NCBI GenBank assembly: GCA_033060915.1
Contig: CM065381.1
Coordinates: 4,520,501-4,584,500, forward strand
Source: Euryodendron excelsum
Taxonomy: Eukaryota; Streptophyta; Magnoliopsida; Ericales; Pentaphylacaceae
Direction of reading: 5' to 3'
DNA: 64,000 nt
The notes beneath the pieces were generated by a model. The model saw nothing but the letters and a program-made list of their open reading frames with translations, ran no database searches and was not told the origin of the DNA. A program made the translations under genes and the position numbers. Shown here in pieces: positions 57,627-64,000 of the stretch (the stretch's first letter is position 1; each line of letters starts with the position of its first letter).

Positions 57627-58360
57627 ATTTTCTAGGGAAAGTAAGAGAAAACTCACCAAGTTTGGAGCTTTAGACTTGAATCATGTGACCTGTTACCAGA
57701 AACAAATCCAAGCCCAGAGAAGAGACTCAGGAAGTTTTTTTTAAGCTTATTGGCATGTGGGTTTGTGAAAGATATAAGCAGGGTGTTATAGAAACCTGCA
57801 AGTCAAATTTACTTTCAGAGAGAGAGTGTTGGGGGGAGGGGGGGGAGGGGTTCAAATTGGCTGTAGAAATAAATATGATGGCCAGAAGGAAGGATTTCAA
57901 AATGAGAGCAATAAATCAGGGCCAGTAAAGCAAGCATTAATGAGATTAGATCTAATTGGATTAAAAATGATACAGTCGTTCTCAATTCATGCTAATAAAA
58001 ATTTGAAAGATCAGAGAAGGTTCACTCTTTTATGATTTCATCAAATGGAAGGCTTTTCAGGTTGACTTCAAAGGAACCCTCTGCATCAACACCAATGCCC
58101 ATTTAATTCGCCTAGAAGAATACAAATGCAAATTGTTTATTATTTTATTTGGAGACGTGAACTCAAACGGGTTGTCTTCTTTTTCACTATATATTTTTTT
58201 CTCTCTGATCACATTCTGCTTCAGTTCTTCTATTCCATTTCTACGGATTTCTATAGTGGGGGTAAAGACAAAAGAAACTGGGCGAAAGTAAACAAAAAAA
58301 CTTGTGTGAGAAAGGAAGTCAAAAACAGAGAGAGAGAGATCATTGGACCCCATGGCTTAG
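57627..58360. other. Upstream region of the ATL13-type gene
   Basis: GA-rich stretches and GGGGGGAGGGGGGGGAGGGG at 57832-57850 (C-rich on the gene's sense strand). On the minus strand no sharp TATA box was settled. No other gene. Confidence 0.45.
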
Positions 58361-59392
58361 TGTCATGGGCTGGCAGGCCGGGCAACACACGGTGATACTA
58401 AATGCGACCCGCCATGATCATACGCAGCGGAATACACCCGTGAGGCGACTATGCACCAAGCAATAGTCCCGCCAAACTCAAACACCAAGGCATAAGATTA
58501 TGCGCTTGTCCAGGATCCATCCGTAATGCCCCGCATAACTCTTTAAGCACGGACCTCTGATGCTCAAGCCATAAGGCAACCCAAGCTATAGGCGATAGCA
58601 ACGCCATACTCAAATGCGCGCACACACGGCAAGCAATGTGCTTAGCGCCAGTCCCTCTCGAAACACAAGCCAGATGGCCATGTGCAACTAAACATGCGCG
58701 CGTCCGCCAAGCATCACCTGTTAGGCACAACGCCTCCATCCATGAAGCTCTTAGCGCCCCGCGTCAAGGTTGCCCGCAAGGAAAGGCACCACCGATTAGC
58801 AACTGATACGCCCACAACATTGTGCCCCACGACACCAATGCTAGCCAAACCAAGCGGCCGTGTGCACAAGCGTGAACCCAATGCGCAAGTGCACACGAGA
58901 CACACGGCATGCAAGTATGCACACCGAGGTCCAATCCGTCATGGACATAAGCCCCACCACTTTATAATTATGGCATAGCGGGTGCGAATGCCACAACCCC
59001 ATCCTCGACGCCAATGCCCAACATTTGCCCCACCGGGCACAATGCCGCCCATGTAGCCCCTTGACTAGCATGAGGACTGCAGCCACGTGCCACAGCCGGC
59101 CCCCAAGTCTCGCCCACTCCCTTGGGGGACTCACTTGAATGCTGTCCCTTTCGGTAGCACCAGGGGGTGGTAGAGTCAACACCATACCCCCCCTTATAAT
59201 AGCATTCTGAGCCATCTCCAAACTGATAGGAAGAAACATCCTACCCCCTCGAGGAGTCATAATCCATAAATCCAATAAATATGAAAAATACAAATTACGA
59301 GATTGCCATGCCACCGGCCAATCATGCTCAGACATGCCCCACGCCAAGGTCCCTCGCGGCCCTCGACGTGCCACGGGTGGCAACTCGTGACA
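58361..59392. mobile_element. Putative solo LTR of a gypsy-like element
   Basis: 1032 bp from TGTCATGGGC to CTCGTGACA, with short inverted ends TGTCA/TGACA and flanks CTTAG (58356-58360) and CTTAA (59393-59397), a 5-bp target duplication with one difference. It is far more GC-rich than its surroundings, with abrupt changes at both ends. Orientation is not settled; a TATA-like TTATAATAG near 59194 favours plus. The open frames inside are short and unlike known proteins. Confidence 0.6.
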
Positions 59393-60823
59393 CTTAAGAA
59401 ATCAAAGACTTGCTCCACTTTCTTATGGTTTTGTTACATCACTTTTTGTGCTGCCTAAAGAGCAGTCTGTCATGGAACCAAAAACCCACATAGAAGAAGG
59501 TTTTCCACTTTATGTCTCCTAGTGATGCACTGATTATTTGGCTTTAGTCCACTACAACCATGTACATATATAATTATACATATAACTTGTGATGCATGTT
59601 ATGCATATTTTGTTTAGTTATATAAAGTATTAAAAAATAATATTTTTATAATTTCTAACATTGAAAATATAATTTTTAACGTTTTTTACAATCAAACAAA
59701 ACATGTTTAAAATGTATTATGAAAGCACATGTTAACAAGACATATATATATAGTTGTGTAGGATTTTCGTACCTTAAACCGACTAGTCTCTCAAGCTTGT
59801 ACGGGACTACCATTTGTACAAATTATATAAACTTCATGCATGAATAATGACATTTATAGTGGACATAGGGAGATATCGAATTTGAAACCTATAACTTATC
59901 ATAAGGGCCAATTGAGCGGTGGGCTACCTCTATTGTATATATATATATATATATGTAAATATATGTGTGTGCGCAAAAAAATAAAAATTACCAGTTGCTT
60001 GAGTATTCCAGGTTTCCTTTGGAAATAGAGTCTTACTAGTTGCATGTACTCTCTTTGATGGTGAGCATTTTTTAAAACAATTATAGTTTGATGTAAAAGT
60101 TAAAATAAATTGAGGGAAGATCATAACATTATTAATTTAGCCTAATATTTTGAAACCTAAGAAGGTAATTGAACTAACAAAAGGATATACAAATTAAGAA
60201 AGTAGTTAAATCTCTATTCTGATGGAAAGAAAATATCAAATGAAACATTTCTAAATTTATAATTTTTTGGGATGAAAGAAACATTCAGAAATTTAATTCA
60301 ATTACATTCCAGTTCCATGTCCTCAAAAGCTGAAATTCATGCTTGGCAATGTAAACACCCATCCAAAAGGTACACAATCAGTGGACTTTGTAATTTTTTT
60401 TAATCAAAACATAGCTTCTAGTTCAAGATTGATTTGTATTTTTCCAATTTCTAAGAAAAGTACATTACAATGCCATGGAGCACAGCACCAGTGAGAGGCA
60501 TATGGAAGCTCGCCATTCTAGCCAAGAAATTTGAATGTTGGTCACCCCCAGATGGACAGTAAGCAAATCGTTCATCCCGATTTTGTTGAACCCGGCTCGT
60601 TAAACCAAGTTAAAGCTAGCAAATTAATGAGCCTAATCATCAAATTTTCAGCATTAATCTTCTATTATATGTCACTTTACAATCCCCAAAGTTAGAATTA
60701 CCCTAATTACTGCAATGAAATAAGTTAGCATGGTTTGAAGTAGGTTGATCAGCACATCCAAGGAACTAGCCTCGGATTTTTTTTTAGGTCTTGTATTTGT
60801 TTGAAAACATTTAAAGTTATTGG
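59393..60823. other. Intergenic, no supported gene
   Basis: TA microsatellite at 59936-59954. A weak tRNA-like B-box wording occurs near 59875, not convincing. No gene. Confidence 0.4.
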
Positions 60824-62163
60824 TGTTAAATATTTATACTAAAAGATATGCTTTGTGTGATACCTTTAGTATTTATTAATAAATTAGTTATTCTATTTTA
60901 ATGATAATCTGTGTCAGTAATATTTGTCTTGCATTATTTATTTAATAATTGTACATGTGTGTCTCTTATTCTATATAGTAGATGATTTGGTTTGTAGAGT
61001 ACGACTTACATACGAAAAATCAGATTATCGGTTCTTATAAAATATAAGTTTATCATTTACAGTCTTAAATATAACTGAACACACCATCAGTAGGATTTTA
61101 GCAAAAAGTTTTAATAGATCTATCTTCACTATGAGGAACGGTATAATTTCAACTCCTTACACTAGCACACTTTGTGTATATTAAACAGGATCGTATTAAA
61201 GTAATTATTTTTATAATGATTATATAAAACAATTAATACCTCATAATTATTATGAGTGCTTATACTCTTAATCCTAATATAATAAATAAATACATGTATT
61301 TAATATTTATTATTTTGATTCTCAGAAAAATACAAATTCTTTGTGAGTCAATAAACTCAGTGAGTTAGATAATAACATTATGTGTGTGGTGAATATTAAT
61401 TATTGATGGAATTCACGTTTTGGTATAAAAATTGATGATATCCACTTAAAGAAGTTTATAAATTTTGATTATGTCAAACTTTGCAGGTGGATTATGAATC
61501 TGACATATTAAATAAGTTAAGTAGAAGGTCTCAATAAATTAAATAAATCTATTAAATTTACTTGTCAATAATTTAATTTAATAGACGGGTATCTGTGATC
61601 TTAACGTGAAGAGATAAAAAAGTATTTAATAATATGAAGCTCGAAATATAATTCTTAGTATGAAATTAGAGTGTAATTATAATTCAGTATAAATTATAAT
61701 TTACATAATTAGGGATTAATTCTGACTGGATTATGAATTCTTATTTGAGTAAGAAGCCCTAATCATACTGATGTTATGGTTCCTGTTGTAACCTCTATAT
61801 ATACACACTCTAAGAGCAATTAGGATTACACTTACTCATAATTAAGACGTACACGTTTTTGTGAGGAAAAAAATCCTAACAGCTGTGAGTCCACTCTCTT
61901 TAGAGTAAGACGTGTACGAGGAATACAATTGAAATTCGAAGGTTGAGTTCGAGCAATTGATTCGTACTTGTTGCTATTGTTTGTTGTTTGAGATCAAAAC
62001 AAAAAGATTTTGAAGTTTATACCTGCTGCTATTTAAGATTAAACGAGAGATCTCGAATGTATAATTCTAATCACGTAGATTAGTCTTTGCTAATCAGATC
62101 AAATTTTTTAGTAGTATACATATGCACTACAACCAGATCGTAAAAAATTTACAATCCCCAACA
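60824..62163 (+). mobile_element. Putative solo LTR, about 1.34 kb
   Basis: Starts TGTTAAATATTTATACT and ends CCCCAACA. A TATA box CTATATATACAC lies near 61794-61805, leaving about 350 bases of R/U5. The inverted fragment at 9000-9378 starts at the same terminus (TGTTAGAAATTTATAC), which supports the 5' boundary. Flanks ATTGG and ATTAA match at three of five bases, so the target duplication is doubtful. Confidence 0.55.
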
Positions 62164-63146
62164 ATTAAAAATGTATGAATTCAGGGACTAGGATTTGTTT
62201 AATAAATTAAGTACCATGTAGGAAATTTGTCATCCTTAATTGAATGGAAAATGTGTTCCGATCGGCCAAACGGTCCCCTACAATAGCTTGGTCCCGTATA
62301 TTAACTCCTCATATTGGAAAAAGCTTGCTTGTAAGCAATGTTTACTTGCAAAATATTCATGGGCAGGATACAAGTTTTTTTTTTTTTTTTGGATGCTTCA
62401 TAGGCAGGATACAAGTTGATTGAAAGGAACATGACTTTGATTCTGGGACCAGTAAGGTTTTTTATGCAGAAATTAGAGTCCTAGGAATTACTTTGCCTTG
62501 CCCTAATGCAACTAGTAGAATAGATGACCTATGTATATATAGGTTTATATGTATATATATATGGACCGGCACAAATATTTTTCCTTGGAGCTCTCATTGA
62601 AGATTCGCGATTTTTGCTCCAAAGTTGCAGATGTAATATCACTAAACCCCTCTAAATTTTAAAACGTCACACATTAAGTCTCTTAACTATTAATATCTAT
62701 TAATCAATATATTTTATTAGCATTTATTAAAAAAATAGATAAAAAAATTTATGTGACTTGCATATATTCACAAAAGTATGATTTTATATCTAAATTTACA
62801 TTCTCTTATCATAATAATTAATTAATAACTGAAATGACCCTTGCAATGACATGCAAATATTGGAGCAATCCAACGGGCATTTAAGTTATTATATAATTAT
62901 TGTAAAAAGAGAATATCAATTTATGTATAAAATTATATCTTTGTGAATATGTGTAAATTACATGATAATTTTTATCTATTTTTCTAACATATTGCTAGCA
63001 TATTGTGAACAAAATGTATTAATTGATTCAAATTAATGATTCAGGGACTCAATGTTTATTTTTTAGAATTTACGAAAGGTTAGTGATATTAAATCATAAT
63101 TTATGAGTGGTATTTTAGTTACTCCTTATTTTGAAAGACCCGCGAG
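62164..63146. other. Intergenic, no supported gene
   Basis: Two imperfect segments around 62690-62830 and 62890-63060 look like an inverted pair (for example TATATTCACAAAAGTATGAT and ATATCTTTGTGAATATGTGT). No gene. Confidence 0.4.
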
Positions 63147-63545
63147 CAGTGTTTTAAAACTCGGATCGAATTGGCCAGTTCAATCGGTTGAACCATTAAC
63201 CTGTTGAAGAAACTGTGCGGTCAACTTTCTAAACTCATTTTAGTTAAAACTCGGTCGAACTCAGTTAAAATCGCGATTGAACCTTGACCCAGTCAATTGA
63301 ATCGGTATTAAACCATCTGGTTCAATATTTTAAGGCAAAATTTTATGTTTTAATTTCAAAATTTTATGTTTTAAATATCAAAACTAGTGTAAAAAAAATA
63401 AGATACCATTTATTAATATTAATAAATTAATTAATGATATAATTATGACATCACAGGTCAATAACGATTGATCCGATGATTGAACCGATAACTATGACTC
63501 GCTGCATTTTTCGGTTCACTCAACAGTACAGTTTTCAAAACATTA
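63147..63545. mobile_element. MITE with perfect target duplication
   Basis: Ends CAGTGTTTTAAAACTC and (complement) TAATGTTTTGAAAAC are inverted repeats. ACCCGCGAG occurs at 63138-63146 and 63545-63553, so the duplication is 8 bp (hAT) or 9 bp (Mutator). The interior is rich in GGTTCAA/TTGAACC words. No coding capacity. Confidence 0.75.
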
Positions 63546-64000
63546 CCCGCGAGAACCAATTAGACAGCTTCTGGTTTTGGTGGCTGACGGGTTAGGAAAG
63601 CCTTCTATTACGGCTTAGCCCTTTTGTCTTATTTCCGATGCATAAAAAAAAAATCTAGTTTCTTCAGCAATATCTCACATCTATGTGTAAGTGGTGTTTC
63701 CAAAACTCATTTTGGTTAGAGGAGTTGCATACGCATACATGCATGCACTAGTTAATTCATGTCCTTATCACTATATATGTACCTTGTGGAGCTCCTTCCA
63801 AGAAGTGTCTATTGGGCTCTTAATAATTAACACAAATTGACTGAAACAGAGGGATGCCCTGGCTGATGTGAGACAACACTACGCCCCCATGTCAAATTTG
63901 ACAGGCGATATGGATTGGAGTTTTGTTTATATATGTTGGTCTTAGACTCTCGTTCATGCATGGTTACCAATGACAAAGAAGTTCCTGAACTCAATGCATT
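63546..64000. other. Right edge of the window, no supported gene
   Basis: Nothing recognised. Confidence 0.4.

Noticed and set aside
58449..59383. Several open frames of 60-180 codons
   Set aside because: They lie inside the GC-rich putative solo LTR, overlap on both strands and resemble no protein.

Overview
The window is nuclear DNA of a flowering plant, most likely a eudicot. It is AT-rich and intron-bearing, its genes belong to plant-specific families (ATL RING-H2 ubiquitin ligases, EG45/plant natriuretic peptide), and it is crowded with plant transposable-element relics of the Ty3/gypsy Tat, Ty1/copia, hAT, PIF/Harbinger-type MITE, solo-LTR and LINE RNase H kinds. The species cannot be named from the sequence.

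Only three protein genes look intact, all single-exon and all on the minus strand: a 312-aa six-span membrane protein (22367-23305), a 205-aa ATL56-type RING-H2 protein (37394-38011) and a 497-aa ATL13-type RING-H2 protein (56133-57626). Two former host genes are dead. One is a paralogue of the 312-aa membrane protein, split by an LTR-like insertion and a MITE (5111-6735). The other is a two-exon EG45-domain (plant natriuretic peptide-like) gene with two in-frame stops (50314-51525).

Layout. 1-1541 is the 3' end of a Tat-lineage gypsy element with an antisense ORF and its 3' LTR. 2665-5078 is a defective copia element whose left end is an inverted LTR fused to a truncated forward LTR. 5079-21000 holds the membrane-protein pseudogene, several MITEs, LTR fragments, old duplications and an RNase H relic. 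21000-31700 holds the membrane-protein gene, then a direct segmental duplication (23411-24836 and 27099-30193), a TIR element inserted in its second copy, a fold-back T/A-rich array and a 51-nt G homopolymer. 31700-38300 holds the ATL56-type gene with a direct duplication of about 770 bp downstream of it. 38851-42192 is a structurally complete hAT element with a dead transposase. 43984-46509 is a structurally complete non-autonomous LTR element. 47300-55530 holds tandem repeats, the EG45 pseudogene, MITEs and a second RNase H relic. 56133-64000 holds the ATL13-type gene followed by two putative solo LTRs and a MITE.

The intact genes show no sign of a shared pathway. The two ATL proteins are probably independent membrane-anchored E3 ligases. 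The clearest signals of interest are structural: the chimeric copia left end, the exactly bounded hAT and LTR insertions with matching target-site duplications, a duplication that copied the leader side of the membrane-protein gene without its coding region, and the G homopolymers. I found no CRISPR array, no operon-like cluster and no convincing new biochemical system.
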